35,720 nucleotides of DNA from Schleiferiaceae bacterium (GTDB lineage: Bacteria > Bacteroidota > Bacteroidia > Flavobacteriales > Schleiferiaceae). The stretch covers positions 1 through 35,720 of the forward strand of contig JAIULY010000010.1 of NCBI GenBank assembly GCA_022565875.1, written 5' to 3'. The notes below the pieces were generated by a model, which saw only the letters and a list, made by a program, of their open reading frames with translations, was not told the origin of the DNA and did not search any database. Both the position numbers and the translations under genes were made by a program. Positions 8,770 through 16,846 of the stretch are shown here, one piece after another; within the stretch, counting starts at the first letter, position 1; every line of letters starts with the position of its first letter.

Positions 8770-9486
8770 TTACGCTTGGATAATAAACATGGTGGGCCGT
8801 TTATGAATATCTGGAACGTGATTTCTCCAATGTGCAATGGAGTGGGTTTGAATAAATTCTGTAGGCATCGTAATATCTGTGGCGATACAAAGCATGGTAC
8901 TGGGTGCCAGCGTATCGAATAAGTCTTTCACAAGTTTCATATTGCGATAAGGGGTTTCCATAAAGATTTGTGTTTGAGATTTGGATTTACTCAAACTTTC
9001 TAACGACTTTATTTTTCTTTTACGCGCATCTTTTTCAATGGGTAAGTAGCCCGAAAACGCAAAATTCTGTCCATTGAGGCCACTGGCCATAAGCGCAAGT
9101 AAAATACTCGAGGGCCCAACGACAGGCACAACACGAATGCTTCGGTGATGCGCTAAAGAAACAATATCAGCTCCCGGATCAGCAACACCCGGTGCACCAG
9201 CTTCAGACAAAAGTCCCATGGAATGCCCTTTCTCTAATGGCTCAATAAACCGCGTCAGTTCTTTTGGGTCTGTAAACTTATTGAGAACAAACAGCTTAAG
9301 ATCAGGCTGTGACTTTGAGGGTAAGACCCTTTTGATAAAGTGACGAGCGGTTTTCTCATTTTCAACAATGAAGAAGTCTGTACTATCCAATACCTTTTTC
9401 ACCGCAAGGGGCAATACCTCAAGGGGTTCTACATCTCCCAAAAGTGTTGGAAGTAGGTAGAGGGTGCCTTTACTAGTTTTGTTCAT
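8770..9486 (-). CDS. SAM-dependent methyltransferase, RsmI-like (tetrapyrrole methylase fold)
   Basis: The 238-residue protein has the tetrapyrrole-methylase fold motifs seen in RsmI, the 16S rRNA 2'-O-methyltransferase acting on C1402. These are GTLYLLPTLLG at the N-terminus, SEAGAPGVADPG (94-105), and VVPVVGPSSILLALMASG (from about 119) followed by FAFSGYLP. A later METPYRN segment is also typical. It is about 40-50 residues shorter than E. coli RsmI at the C-terminus, as is usual for a second Bacteroidota RsmI-like group, so the rRNA target is inferred. Its ATG overlaps the TGA of the upstream phosphatase gene (ATGA, 4 nt), indicating translational coupling. Confidence 0.85.
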   Translation of the reverse strand: MNKTSKGTLYLLPTLLGDVEPLEVLPLAVKKVLDSTDFFIVENEKTARHFIKRVLPSKSQPDLKLFVLNKFTDPKELTRFIEPLEKGHSMGLLSEAGAPGVADPGADIVSLAHHRSIRVVPVVGPSSILLALMASGLNGQNFAFSGYLPIEKDARKRKIKSLESLSKSKSQTQIFMETPYRNMKLVKDLFDTLAPSTMLCIATDITMPTEFIQTHSIAHWRNHVPDIHKRPTMFIIQA

Positions 9487-9938
9487 TTAACATATCTTTT
9501 TAAAATGGCATCAGTCGCCTCATCTAACAAACGATATACATTTTCAAAGCCCTCTTCACCGCCGTAATAAGGATCGGGAACATCCGCATCGCTTCCCGGC
9601 ATTACTTCTTCTAAAATGAGTTTCACTTTATCGCGTTGTTCTTGATTATTGGCTAGTTGTAATAATTTATCGCGATTGTTTCGATCGGCAACATAAATCA
9701 GATCAAACCTCTCAAAGTCTGACGGATGAAACTGCCTCGCCACTTGTTTGGAAATATCAACACCATATTTACGAGTAATTTTCACAGCCCTATGATCTGG
9801 ACCATCACCGGCATGCATGGCAATGGTTCCCGCTGAATCTACAGTCCAATCTTCTAATTGCGCAATTTTCTTGGCGAAAATACCTTCTGCCATCGGTGAA
9901 CGACAAATATTTCCCAAACAAACCATTAAAACTTTCAT
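9483..9938 (-). CDS. Low-molecular-weight protein-tyrosine phosphatase
   Basis: The 151-residue protein is a complete LMW-PTP. The P-loop CLGNICRS has the nucleophile Cys7 and Arg13, and the general-acid loop DVPDPYYGG has Asp122 as the likely proton donor. Members dephosphorylate phosphotyrosine on proteins, for example tyrosine kinases of capsule export, but no such kinase is in this window, so the substrate is unknown. The gene is the first of a two-gene unit with the RsmI-like methyltransferase, overlapping it by 4 nt. Confidence 0.93.
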   Translation of the reverse strand: MKVLMVCLGNICRSPMAEGIFAKKIAQLEDWTVDSAGTIAMHAGDGPDHRAVKITRKYGVDISKQVARQFHPSDFERFDLIYVADRNNRDKLLQLANNQEQRDKVKLILEEVMPGSDADVPDPYYGGEEGFENVYRLLDEATDAILKRYVK

Positions 9939-10264
9939 CTCTTTGTAATTAACTATTCAAACTAAAATAGAACGACCTAAAATAATGCGGTCAACCAATT
10001 ATCAAACAAGGTCTTGTGTCTTTGAAAACAGCCACTTACGCATCTTAATTACCATCTTGTTTACACTTTCTATCCAACTAACAGTCCCTTAAAAGCAACT
10101 CCCGTTGCATAGCTATTGACACAGGTTCAAATGTACTGGCTTTTTGTGAAATGTACAATGATGAAAGTCAGGGGGTGAAAAAAGAAGCAGCTCAAAATTT
10201 GAAGTGAAAAAGTGTTGAGCAGCAGTGGCCTATCTTCCACTTGGCAAACGTATCTTTGCCGGCT
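9939..10264. other. Intergenic region between divergent phosphatase and queE genes
   Basis: No coding region longer than about 18 codons and no stable hairpin was seen. Its right end carries the queE -7 box. A 14-base direct repeat, AGCAGCAGTGGCCT, occurs at 10218-10231 and again inside queE at 10282-10295. The rest is AT-rich with no recognisable feature. Confidence 0.6.
10251..10258 (+). promoter_or_regulatory. Bacteroidota -7 box for queE
   Basis: TATCTTTG matches TAnnTTTG and ends only 6 nt before the ATG at 10265, so the transcript is probably leaderless or nearly so. It overlaps the longer frame that begins with TTG at 10241, making that start unlikely. Confidence 0.65.
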
Positions 10265-10894
10265 ATGAATAAGACGCAAGAAGCAGCAGTGGCCTCAGGG
10301 CAATTGTTGCCTTTAATGGAGGCTTTTTACACCATTCAAGGAGAAGGATTTCACACGGGGAAACCCGCCTATTTCATTCGTTTAGGAGGATGTGATGTGG
10401 GGTGCCATTGGTGTGATGTGAAAGAAAGTTGGAATGCCAATCTCCATCCGCCCACTGCTATAGAAGATATTGTTGCCGCAGCAAAAGAGTATTCCAATAC
10501 CATTGTCATCACAGGTGGGGAACCCCTTATGTGGAATATGTTTCCCTTGACAGAATTACTAAAAAAAGAGGGCTTCACCATCCATTTAGAAACATCTGGC
10601 GCCTACCCGTTGACAGGGATTTGGGATTGGGTGTGTCTATCGCCAAAAAAGACCATGCCACCAAGAGCAGAATGGTATGCTGCTGCACACGAACTGAAGG
10701 TCGTTGTTTTTAATCAAAATGATTTTATTTGGGCAGAAAACCACGCCGAAAAAACCAATGATGAAGCGCAACTTTTTCTGCAACCAGAATGGAGTAAACG
10801 GGAAATCATGATTCCGAAAATGACGGAATATGTAATGGCCCATCCAAAATGGCGCATATCATTGCAGTCGCACAAATACCTGAATATTCCGTAA
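10265..10894 (+). CDS. queE: 7-carboxy-7-deazaguanine synthase (radical SAM)
   Basis: QueE converts 6-carboxytetrahydropterin to 7-carboxy-7-deazaguanine in the queuosine/7-deazaguanine pathway. With the ATG at 10265 the protein has 209 residues. It shows the substrate-side motif FYTIQGEGFHTGKPAYFIRLGGC, the radical SAM cluster motif with Cys43, Cys47 and Cys50 (spacing Cx3Cx2C, as in many QueE), and the ITGGEPL and HLETSG segments. The C-terminal SLQSHKYLNIP is typical. Other queuosine genes are not in the window. A TTG start 24 nt upstream is rejected because it lies at the promoter. Confidence 0.93.
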   Translation: MNKTQEAAVASGQLLPLMEAFYTIQGEGFHTGKPAYFIRLGGCDVGCHWCDVKESWNANLHPPTAIEDIVAAAKEYSNTIVITGGEPLMWNMFPLTELLKKEGFTIHLETSGAYPLTGIWDWVCLSPKKTMPPRAEWYAAAHELKVVVFNQNDFIWAENHAEKTNDEAQLFLQPEWSKREIMIPKMTEYVMAHPKWRISLQSHKYLNIP

Positions 10895-10949
10895 GAAGTA
10901 TTCAGAATTGCGAAAAGCAGCTAGAAAAGTCTTTTTTATTAGCTGTTTA

Positions 10950-10981
10950 TTGATGTCAAGTAATAAATTTTTATAGCTTTG
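10950..10981 (+). promoter_or_regulatory. Bacteroidota promoter for the DUF3276 gene
   Basis: A -33 TTG at 10950-10952 lies 21 nt before the -7 box TAGCTTTG (10974-10981). Predicted transcription starts near 10986, leaving a leader of about 22 nt. Confidence 0.6.
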
Positions 10982-11007
10982 CGGTACTCAGATATAACAA
11001 TAACAAT

Positions 11008-11373
11008 ATGAGAGAAAAGGAACTTCACGAAGCGGACGAAATCCATTCGAAAGCTTTACGAGCAGGCAGACGGACTTACTTTTTTGATGTGCGCTCTACC
11101 AAAGCTGGCGATTATTACCTCACCATTACGGAGAGTAAAAAGCAAACCAATGCAGACGGCACATTTTTCTTTAAGAAGCACAAAATGTATCTCTACAAGG
11201 AAGATTTTGATGGATTCAAAGACTTGCTGAACGAAATGACAGATTTTGTGATTGCTGAAAAAGGCAGTGAAGTCATTTCGGAAATCCACCAACCGGACTT
11301 TTATGCCGCTAAAGAAGGAGCCGCAGAATTTCAGAGTAAAAAGTACACAGATGTAGACTTTGACGAAATTTAA
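11008..11373 (+). CDS. DUF3276 / PUR-family nucleic-acid-binding protein
   Basis: This 121-residue protein matches the Bacteroidota DUF3276 family, related to Pur-alpha single-stranded DNA/RNA-binding repeats. One PUR repeat is visible: GRRTYFFDVRSTKAGDYYLTITES, then a KKHKMYLYKEDFDGFKDLLNEMTDFV helix region, with a charged tail ending in DVDFDEI. Such proteins are usually single-copy and conserved; binding to nucleic acid is known for the fold, but the cellular role is not settled. It has its own promoter and a strong terminator. Confidence 0.88.
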   Translation: MREKELHEADEIHSKALRAGRRTYFFDVRSTKAGDYYLTITESKKQTNADGTFFFKKHKMYLYKEDFDGFKDLLNEMTDFVIAEKGSEVISEIHQPDFYAAKEGAAEFQSKKYTDVDFDEI

Positions 11374-11380
11374 ATAGAAT

Positions 11381-11414
11381 AAAAAAATCCCCTGAAAATT
11401 CAGGGGATTTTTTT
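11381..11414. terminator. Bidirectional intrinsic terminator
   Basis: AATCCCCTGAA pairs with TTCAGGGGATT, flanked by A7 on the left and T7 on the right, so it works in both directions. It ends the DUF3276 gene (plus) and the cyclophilin-FKBP operon (minus), which converge here. Confidence 0.92.
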
Positions 11415-11434
11415 ATTTTGAGAAAAAGCGCAAC

Positions 11435-12367
11435 TTAACCCACCTTTTCCAAACTCACTTCAAAAATCAGTGTGGCGTTGGGTGGAATTACGCCGCCGGC
11501 GCCTGAGGCACCGTAGCCCAAATCGGGTGGAATTACGAAAAGGGCTTTTGTGCCCTCGTTTAGCATCAAGATACCTTCATCCCAACCCGGAATGACCTGA
11601 CCAATACCGACGGTAAAGCGGATTGGATTGCCGCGACTTACGCTGCTGTCAAAAACTTTACCGCTAGACAGTTTCCCCGTGTAATGCACGGCCACTTGAT
11701 CACCGGCAAAAGGCTTTTTACCTGTTCCTTGCTCTAAAATTTTATAGCGCAATCCAGATTCAGTACTTTCCGTACCTTCTAAAAAGGCCGCAAGGGCTTG
11801 TTGTTCTTTAGCCATAGCTTCTTGTTTTTTCTTTTCAGCCAAATCTTTGGCACTGTTAAAAGTGGCTACGGCATCAAATGCAGTAGCAGCGGCGCCGTGG
11901 CGGAGGATTTCCACCTTGGTCATGACATCATTTTGAGCGATTTTATTTACCACATCCATGCCTTCAATCACATGTCCAAAGACAGTGTGTTTGTTGTCCA
12001 ACCAATCTGTTGGCACATGCGTGATAAAAAACTGACTGCCATTGGTATTCGGGCCGGCATTAGCCATACTCAAAATACCGGGGCGATCGTGTTGTAAGGT
12101 GGCATCAAATTCGTCCACAAACTTGTAACCCGGCCCGCCAGAGCCAGAGCCTGTAGGATCACCACCTTGAATCATAAACTGATTGATAACCCGGTGAAAT
12201 TTTAATCCATCATAATACGGCTCACCGCTTTTGCGGAAGCTGTTGGGCAACGACCCTTCAGCTAGGCCCACAAAATTAGCCACAGTAATCGGCGCTTTTT
12301 CAAACTCAAGCTGTGCTAAAATGGCACCTTTGGTGGTAGTGATTTTTACAAAAATTCCTTCAGTCAT
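11435..12367 (-). CDS. Cytoplasmic cyclophilin-FKBP fusion peptidyl-prolyl isomerase
   Basis: The 310 residues join two unrelated prolyl isomerase folds. Residues ~5-165 are a cyclophilin with [38 protein letters not shown] and the HTVFG segment. An acidic, lysine- and alanine-rich helix (about 165-200) acts as linker. Residues ~200-310 are an FKBP with [15 protein letters not shown], the VIPGWDEGI core and the [23 protein letters not shown] signature. There is no signal peptide, so it should act in the cytoplasm. It follows by 5 nt a second gene with the same architecture that is exported. Dual-family immunophilins are known in Bacteroidota; their clients are unknown. Confidence 0.9.
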   Translation of the reverse strand: MTEGIFVKITTTKGAILAQLEFEKAPITVANFVGLAEGSLPNSFRKSGEPYYDGLKFHRVINQFMIQGGDPTGSGSGGPGYKFVDEFDATLQHDRPGILSMANAGPNTNGSQFFITHVPTDWLDNKHTVFGHVIEGMDVVNKIAQNDVMTKVEILRHGAAATAFDAVATFNSAKDLAEKKKQEAMAKEQQALAAFLEGTESTESGLRYKILEQGTGKKPFAGDQVAVHYTGKLSSGKVFDSSVSRGNPIRFTVGIGQVIPGWDEGILMLNEGTKALFVIPPDLGYGASGAGGVIPPNATLIFEVSLEKVG

Positions 12368-12372
12368 GCTTT

Positions 12373-13503
12373 TTATTTAACAATTTCTACCATTTCGACA
12401 TCAAACATCAAAGTAGCATTGGGTGGAATAACGCCGCCTGCACCTCTCTCGCCATAAGCCAAATGTGGCGGCACGATAATGCGCAATTGCGTTCCTTGAC
12501 GCATGTATTTCATGGCTTCTTTCCAACCTTCAATAACACCAGCTCTTGGACCAAATTCAACTGGAAATGGCTCGTAGGGCTCTCTACCGGGATTGTACTG
12601 TCCATTGGCTTCTGCTATGGATTTGATGCTCGTGTCAAACAATTTACCATCCAAGAAGTAACCGGCGTAGTGCATCTTTACTTGTTGTCCTTGCATGGGT
12701 TTGGGGCCATTGCCTTTGTTTTTTACAATGTAAATCAAGCCGCTCTCGGTTGTGGTTCCTTCTTTTTTGTATTCTTCCAACATCGCCTCCATTTTAGCTG
12801 CACTTTCTTCGGCTTGCTTTTTTCTATCGGCTTTGCCTTTTTCAAAAGCGGCTAAACCATCGTACTTTTTCACATCTTTACCAACGCGCACAATGGTTAG
12901 CTTTTTCAACACCACATCTTCGTTGGGTTTGTCATTAGCGCCTCTAGGCGTATTGCCAATAGCGATAACAATATCTTGTCCTTCAACAACTTTTCCAAAT
13001 ACACTGTGTCTATCATCGAGGTGCGGCGTTGCCACATGTGTGATAAAGAATTGGCTGCCGTTTGTACCCGGACCACTGTTGGCCATACTCAAAATACCAG
13101 GGCCACTGTGACGCAACTCAGGGTGGAATTCATCTTCAAACTTGTAATTGGTGCCGCCCATTCCGGTTCCTTGTGGGTCACCACCTTGAATCATAAAGTT
13201 TGGGATTACCCGGTGAAAGATGGTGCCATCGTAAAAAGGCGTACCTACTTCCTTGCCGCTATTTGGCATTTTGCCCTCGGCCAATGCTACAAAATTCCCC
13301 ACAGTCATCGGGGCCTTTTCGTGCTCAAGTTTTACTAGAATGTCGCCCATCGAAGTTTCAAACTTGGCGTACAAACCGTTTTCAAGATCTTTGGCCATCG
13401 CCTCAGCATCATTCGCGGCGGTTGCCGAATTTTCGTTTGAATTACAAGCACTCAAGCTTAAAAAACTTGCCGCTAGGGCCCATGTAAACGTCTTTTTTAA
13501 CAT
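12373..13503 (-). CDS. Lipoprotein cyclophilin-FKBP fusion peptidyl-prolyl isomerase
   Basis: The 376-residue protein has the same two-domain plan as its downstream neighbour but starts with a lipoprotein signal (MLKKTF, hydrophobic stretch, LSLSAC with Cys20). The cyclophilin domain spans about 42-212 ([42 protein letters not shown]). A charged helical linker (about 212-250) precedes the FKBP domain (about 255-376; [44 protein letters not shown]). The FKBP domain contains a longer insertion (about 295-315) than its neighbour's. It should fold proteins in the periplasm or at the outer membrane. It lies 24 nt after gldI on the same strand and is probably a duplicate of the neighbouring gene. 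Confidence 0.9.
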   Translation of the reverse strand: MLKKTFTWALAASFLSLSACNSNENSATAANDAEAMAKDLENGLYAKFETSMGDILVKLEHEKAPMTVGNFVALAEGKMPNSGKEVGTPFYDGTIFHRVIPNFMIQGGDPQGTGMGGTNYKFEDEFHPELRHSGPGILSMANSGPGTNGSQFFITHVATPHLDDRHSVFGKVVEGQDIVIAIGNTPRGANDKPNEDVVLKKLTIVRVGKDVKKYDGLAAFEKGKADRKKQAEESAAKMEAMLEEYKKEGTTTESGLIYIVKNKGNGPKPMQGQQVKMHYAGYFLDGKLFDTSIKSIAEANGQYNPGREPYEPFPVEFGPRAGVIEGWKEAMKYMRQGTQLRIIVPPHLAYGERGAGGVIPPNATLMFDVEMVEIVK

Positions 13504-13527
13504 GATAACAATTTGATTTATTTACAA

Positions 13528-14076
13528 TTATTTAAAAATTTGAATAAGCGATACTTCATAAACTAGCGCCGACATTGGGGGAACTGTTCCCAAATCACCA
13601 GCTAGTCCGTGAGCAAGGTGCGAAGGTAAAATAAATTTTGCGCTACTCCCCTCCTCCATGAGTTGTAATCCCTCGTGAAAACCAATTTCAAATCGCGTGT
13701 CTGTTCCAACAGAAACACGTAAGGCACTGCTGTCTTTTGGGTGAATAAGGGTGCCATCCAGCAGATATGAAACGACGATAACAGCCACTTCACTTTTAAA
13801 GTCAGGTTTTTGTCCACCGGTTTTTTTATCAAGTTGGTAATACAACCCATTTCCCGTTCGTTCCATCTCCCAATTTCGATCGGCGATATATTGCTCTATA
13901 GACTCGCGTTCTTTTTTCAAAAAATCACGATTTCTAGATATTTGGCTCTCACGAACCGCCTGAAAATCGTCTGGTGTAAGTGTGCGAGCATCGTCTTGCT
14001 TGTCTGTGGGCATTTGACACGCCGCAAGGCAAAAAATACAGACAAAAGAGAAAAAGTTATTGCGCAGAAAAAGCAT
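13528..14076 (-). CDS. gldI: GldI-like FKBP lipoprotein (gliding-motility-associated peptidyl-prolyl isomerase)
   Basis: With the ATG at 14076 the 182-residue product has a lipoprotein signal (MLFLRNNFFSF, CLAAC, Cys20). A charged helical region follows (about 45-70), then a single FKBP domain: VAVIVVSYLLDGTLI, FEIGFHEGLQLMEEGSSAKFILPSHLAHG and the VPPMSALVYEVSLIQI end. The final strand has VPPMS where canonical FKBPs have IPPNA. This architecture and the position next to a DHH phosphoesterase match Flavobacteriia GldI, a lipoprotein required for gliding and T9SS function in Flavobacterium. A longer frame from 14190 adds residues with no signal character. Its start overlaps the upstream gene's end by 20 nt. 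Confidence 0.83.
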   Translation of the reverse strand: MLFLRNNFFSFVCIFCLAACQMPTDKQDDARTLTPDDFQAVRESQISRNRDFLKKERESIEQYIADRNWEMERTGNGLYYQLDKKTGGQKPDFKSEVAVIVVSYLLDGTLIHPKDSSALRVSVGTDTRFEIGFHEGLQLMEEGSSAKFILPSHLAHGLAGDLGTVPPMSALVYEVSLIQIFK

Positions 14077-15061
14077 GAATGGCTTCTTTAAATTTTTGTA
14101 GCGTGACATCCATGGTATCCTTGCTGCTGCCGCCAGCTGCATTGATATGCCCTCCTCCGTTAAAGTAGGTACGTGCAAAGGTATTGACATTTACATCGTC
14201 AATACTGCGAAAGCTTGCCTTTATGAGGTTGTCGCGTTCTACGAAAAACGCAGATACTTTTATACCCAGCACACTCAAACCATAGTTGACAAACCCTTCG
14301 GTATCTCCTTTTTTATACCCTGCCTCTTGAAGTTCTTCTTTGGTGAGATACAATAAAGCTGCGTTGACTTGAGGTAGAATTTCCATGCGATTGAGCATTA
14401 CCCCCAACAACTTAAAACGCGCTGGCGTATTTTGATTGAAAATACTGTTATACACTTCATCGGGGTTCACGCCGGCGGCTATGAGTTGCGCCACAATTTG
14501 GTGCGTTTTGGCTGTGGTTGTTTTAAAGCGAAAGGATCCGGTATCGGTTAAAATGCCGGTATAAATTTGTCGTGCGATGCCGGGATTGACAAGGTGGGTA
14601 TAACCAAGGGCTTCTATTAATTCGAAAACCAATTGTGCGGTAGAGCAGCAGGTAGGATCCCAAAAGTCGATATCAGAAAAACCTGTGGGTTCTTGGTGGT
14701 GATCGATTAAAACCTTTGTGCCTGTTGCCTCTAACAAGAGATCTTCTAATACTCCTGCACGGTTGGGTGCATTGTAATCCAAAGAAAAAATAACTTCCGC
14801 CTGATTAAAGGCTTTTTTTGCCTTCGGAAAATCAGCTTCAGCAATCAGTACCTCCGAGGCATGTGGCAAGGCGTTTAAGAAAGGTGGGAATTCATTGGGT
14901 ACAATCACCTCTACATGATGGCCTAATGCCGTTAATATACCTGCCCATCCCAAGGCCGACCCCATGGCATCGCCATCAGGGTTGATGTGGTTGGTCACTA
15001 CTATTTTTTTTGGAGTGGCAAGCAGCGCTTTTAACTTTTCAAGCGCGTTGGAATCGATCAT
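14057..15061 (-). CDS. nrnA: DHH-family phosphoesterase, NrnA-like (nanoRNase/pAp phosphatase)
   Basis: From the ATG at 15061 the protein has 334 residues. The DHH domain shows motif I NHINPDGDA (24-32), motif II SLDYN, motif III LIDHHQEP and the later DPTCCSTAQLVFEL. The DHHA1 domain ends with the GGGHINAAGGSS substrate-binding loop. NrnA-type enzymes degrade 2-5 nt RNA and dephosphorylate 3'-phosphoadenosine 5'-phosphate in the cytoplasm. A GTG eight codons upstream is possible but less likely. The gene leads an operon with gldI and the two cyclophilin-FKBP fusions. Pairing with gldI is common in Flavobacteriia, although the functional link is not obvious. Confidence 0.9.
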   Translation of the reverse strand: MIDSNALEKLKALLATPKKIVVTNHINPDGDAMGSALGWAGILTALGHHVEVIVPNEFPPFLNALPHASEVLIAEADFPKAKKAFNQAEVIFSLDYNAPNRAGVLEDLLLEATGTKVLIDHHQEPTGFSDIDFWDPTCCSTAQLVFELIEALGYTHLVNPGIARQIYTGILTDTGSFRFKTTTAKTHQIVAQLIAAGVNPDEVYNSIFNQNTPARFKLLGVMLNRMEILPQVNAALLYLTKEELQEAGYKKGDTEGFVNYGLSVLGIKVSAFFVERDNLIKASFRSIDDVNVNTFARTYFNGGGHINAAGGSSKDTMDVTLQKFKEAIHAFSAQ

Positions 15062-15263
15062 TTTACTGTTGTTTATAGTGCACACGAACGCAAGAATCTC
15101 GATAAAACCAAATAGATTATCCTTCTCAGACGCTCAAAAAATTGAAGGCGCTAAGATACGGCTTTACACCAAGGAAAAAGCAACCCGATTCGCAAAAACT
15201 CAAGTCGCAGATTCAAGGGTTACAATTTTTGCACAACTGCCCGGTCCGTATAGCCGAAGTCGT

Positions 15264-15271
15264 TACCTTTG
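15264..15271 (+). promoter_or_regulatory. Bacteroidota -7 box for panB
   Basis: TACCTTTG matches TAnnTTTG and lies 18 nt before the ATG at 15290. It overlaps a TTG at 15269 that would otherwise extend the frame by seven codons, so the ATG is the better start. Confidence 0.62.
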
Positions 15272-15289
15272 CCCAAAACAGCACACACT

Positions 15290-16108
15290 ATGTCCATCGC
15301 AAAAAAAGAATTCAAACGTGTAACTACGAATGTTTTACAAGAAATGAAACGCCGTGACGAGCGCATTTCTATGCTCACGGCCTACGATTTCACCATGGCT
15401 AAAATGCTAGATACAGCTGGCGTAGATGTGCTTTTGGTAGGCGATTCTGCCTCTAATGTGATGGCTGGACATGAAACCACATTGCCCATTACACTCGACC
15501 AAATGATTTACCACGCGAGTAGTGTTGTGAGGGGCACAGAGCGGGCCTTAATCGTTGTTGATTTGCCCTTTGGAAGTTATCAAGGCAACTCCAAGGAGGC
15601 GTTGAGTTCTGCCATTCGCATCATGAAAGAAAGTGGCGCGCATGCGGTGAAAATGGAAGGTGGTGTGGAAATTATTGAAGGCATTGAACGTATTTTGACA
15701 GCAGGGATACCCGTTATGGGGCACTTGGGGCTTACCCCACAATCCATTTATAAATTCGGTACCTATACCGTAAGAGCTAAAGAAGATGCAGAGGCTGAGA
15801 AACTCATTTCAGATGCCAAAGCCTTGGAAGCTGCGGGTTGCTTTGCGTTGGTTTTAGAAAAAATCCCAGCACATTTAGCCAAATCTGTTGCAGCGGCGCT
15901 GGAAATTCCCGTTATCGGCATTGGTGCCGGCGGCGATGTAGATGGGCAAGTGTTGGTGGTGCACGATATGTTGGGCATGACGCATGAATTTCACCCGCGG
16001 TTTTTGCGTCGGTATCTCAACTTGTTCGAAGAAATAACCGGCGCTGTAACCCAATATGTTGCTGACGTGAAAAGTAAAGATTTCCCAAACGAAAAAGAGC
16101 AATACTAA
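15290..16108 (+). CDS. panB: 3-methyl-2-oxobutanoate hydroxymethyltransferase
   Basis: PanB transfers a one-carbon unit from methylenetetrahydrofolate to 2-oxoisovalerate, giving ketopantoate, the first committed step of pantothenate and CoA synthesis. The 272-residue TIM-barrel protein shows [12 protein letters not shown], the metal- and substrate-binding [42 protein letters not shown] and [24 protein letters not shown]. Length is typical. It is followed 13 nt later by an RluA-family gene, an arrangement often seen in Flavobacteriia. Other pantothenate genes are absent from the window. Confidence 0.96.
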   Translation: MSIAKKEFKRVTTNVLQEMKRRDERISMLTAYDFTMAKMLDTAGVDVLLVGDSASNVMAGHETTLPITLDQMIYHASSVVRGTERALIVVDLPFGSYQGNSKEALSSAIRIMKESGAHAVKMEGGVEIIEGIERILTAGIPVMGHLGLTPQSIYKFGTYTVRAKEDAEAEKLISDAKALEAAGCFALVLEKIPAHLAKSVAAALEIPVIGIGAGGDVDGQVLVVHDMLGMTHEFHPRFLRRYLNLFEEITGAVTQYVADVKSKDFPNEKEQY

Positions 16109-16121
16109 ACTTTTGAAGCCC

Positions 16122-16805
16122 ATGACGCTTCCTTTCGAAATTCTTTACGAAGACAACCATTTAATCGCTGTCAATAAGCGTCCGAGTGATTTGGTGCAAG
16201 CCGATGAGACGCAAGATGCTATTATGCCCGATTACATTAAAAAGTATCTCAAAGAAAAATACAACAAGCCTGGAGATGCCTTTTTAGGGGTGATTCATCG
16301 CCTTGACCGCCCCGCCTCAGGTGTGGTCCTCTTTGCCAAAACATCCAAGGGCTTGTCGCGAATGGTGGAGCAATTTAAAAACAGGGAAACCCAAAAGACG
16401 TATTGGATTGTGGTGGAAGGCGTGCACCCAAACGCATCGGGAAGCGCTGAAGATTATCTGATAAAACAACAGAAGCAAAACAAGAGTTACGTCACCCAAG
16501 CACAGCGCACCGGTGCCAAAAAAGCCACATTGCACTATACAGCTTTGAAAACCTTGGACAATTACACCTTATTTGAAGTACAGTTAGAAACCGGGCGTCA
16601 TCATCAAATACGGGTGCAAATGAGTTCGCGTGGCTATATTATCAAAGGCGACATCAAGTACGGTGCGCATCGCGCCAATACTGATAAGAGCATTCATTTG
16701 CATGCCAGAAGTCTCGCTTTTCATCATCCTGTCTCAAAAGAGTGGATTTCCCTTGTAGCACCCCTTCCAACGCACGATGGCATATGGCGAGCTTGTGAAC
16801 ACTAA
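16122..16805 (+). CDS. RluA-family pseudouridine synthase without S4 domain
   Basis: From ATG 16122 the protein has 227 residues. It shows FEILYEDNHLIAVNKRPSDLVQ, the catalytic HRLDRPASG with Asp62, and the LETGRHHQIRVQMSSRGYIIKGDIKYG segment of the RluA/RluC/RluD family. There is no N-terminal S4 RNA-binding domain, so it resembles compact enzymes such as RluA and TruC. The RNA target, rRNA or tRNA, cannot be read from sequence. It probably shares the panB transcript. A TTG three codons upstream is an alternative start. Confidence 0.9.
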   Translation: MTLPFEILYEDNHLIAVNKRPSDLVQADETQDAIMPDYIKKYLKEKYNKPGDAFLGVIHRLDRPASGVVLFAKTSKGLSRMVEQFKNRETQKTYWIVVEGVHPNASGSAEDYLIKQQKQNKSYVTQAQRTGAKKATLHYTALKTLDNYTLFEVQLETGRHHQIRVQMSSRGYIIKGDIKYGAHRANTDKSIHLHARSLAFHHPVSKEWISLVAPLPTHDGIWRACEH

Positions 16806-16846
16806 ACATTTCAAGCAACCTTCTTGATAAAGTGTTTCATTTTTTC
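16800..16846. terminator. Weak hairpin between convergent genes
   Basis: Between the two stop codons (16805 and 16837), AAACATTTCAAG can pair imperfectly, with small bulges, with CTTGATAAAGTGTTT, and TTTTTT follows on the plus strand. It is a possible terminator for panB-rluA, but weaker than the others in this window. Confidence 0.3.

Noticed and set aside
8704-8922. 72-codon plus-strand frame opposite the RsmI-like gene
   Set aside because: Most of it is antisense to the methyltransferase C-terminus, and it has no supporting features.
14077-14190. Longer N-terminus for GldI
   Set aside because: The lipoprotein signal starts exactly at the ATG at 14076; the extra residues would bury it.
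15062-15085. GTG start extending the DHH phosphoesterase by eight residues
   Set aside because: The extension has no family similarity and the ATG at 15061 gives a normal N-terminus.
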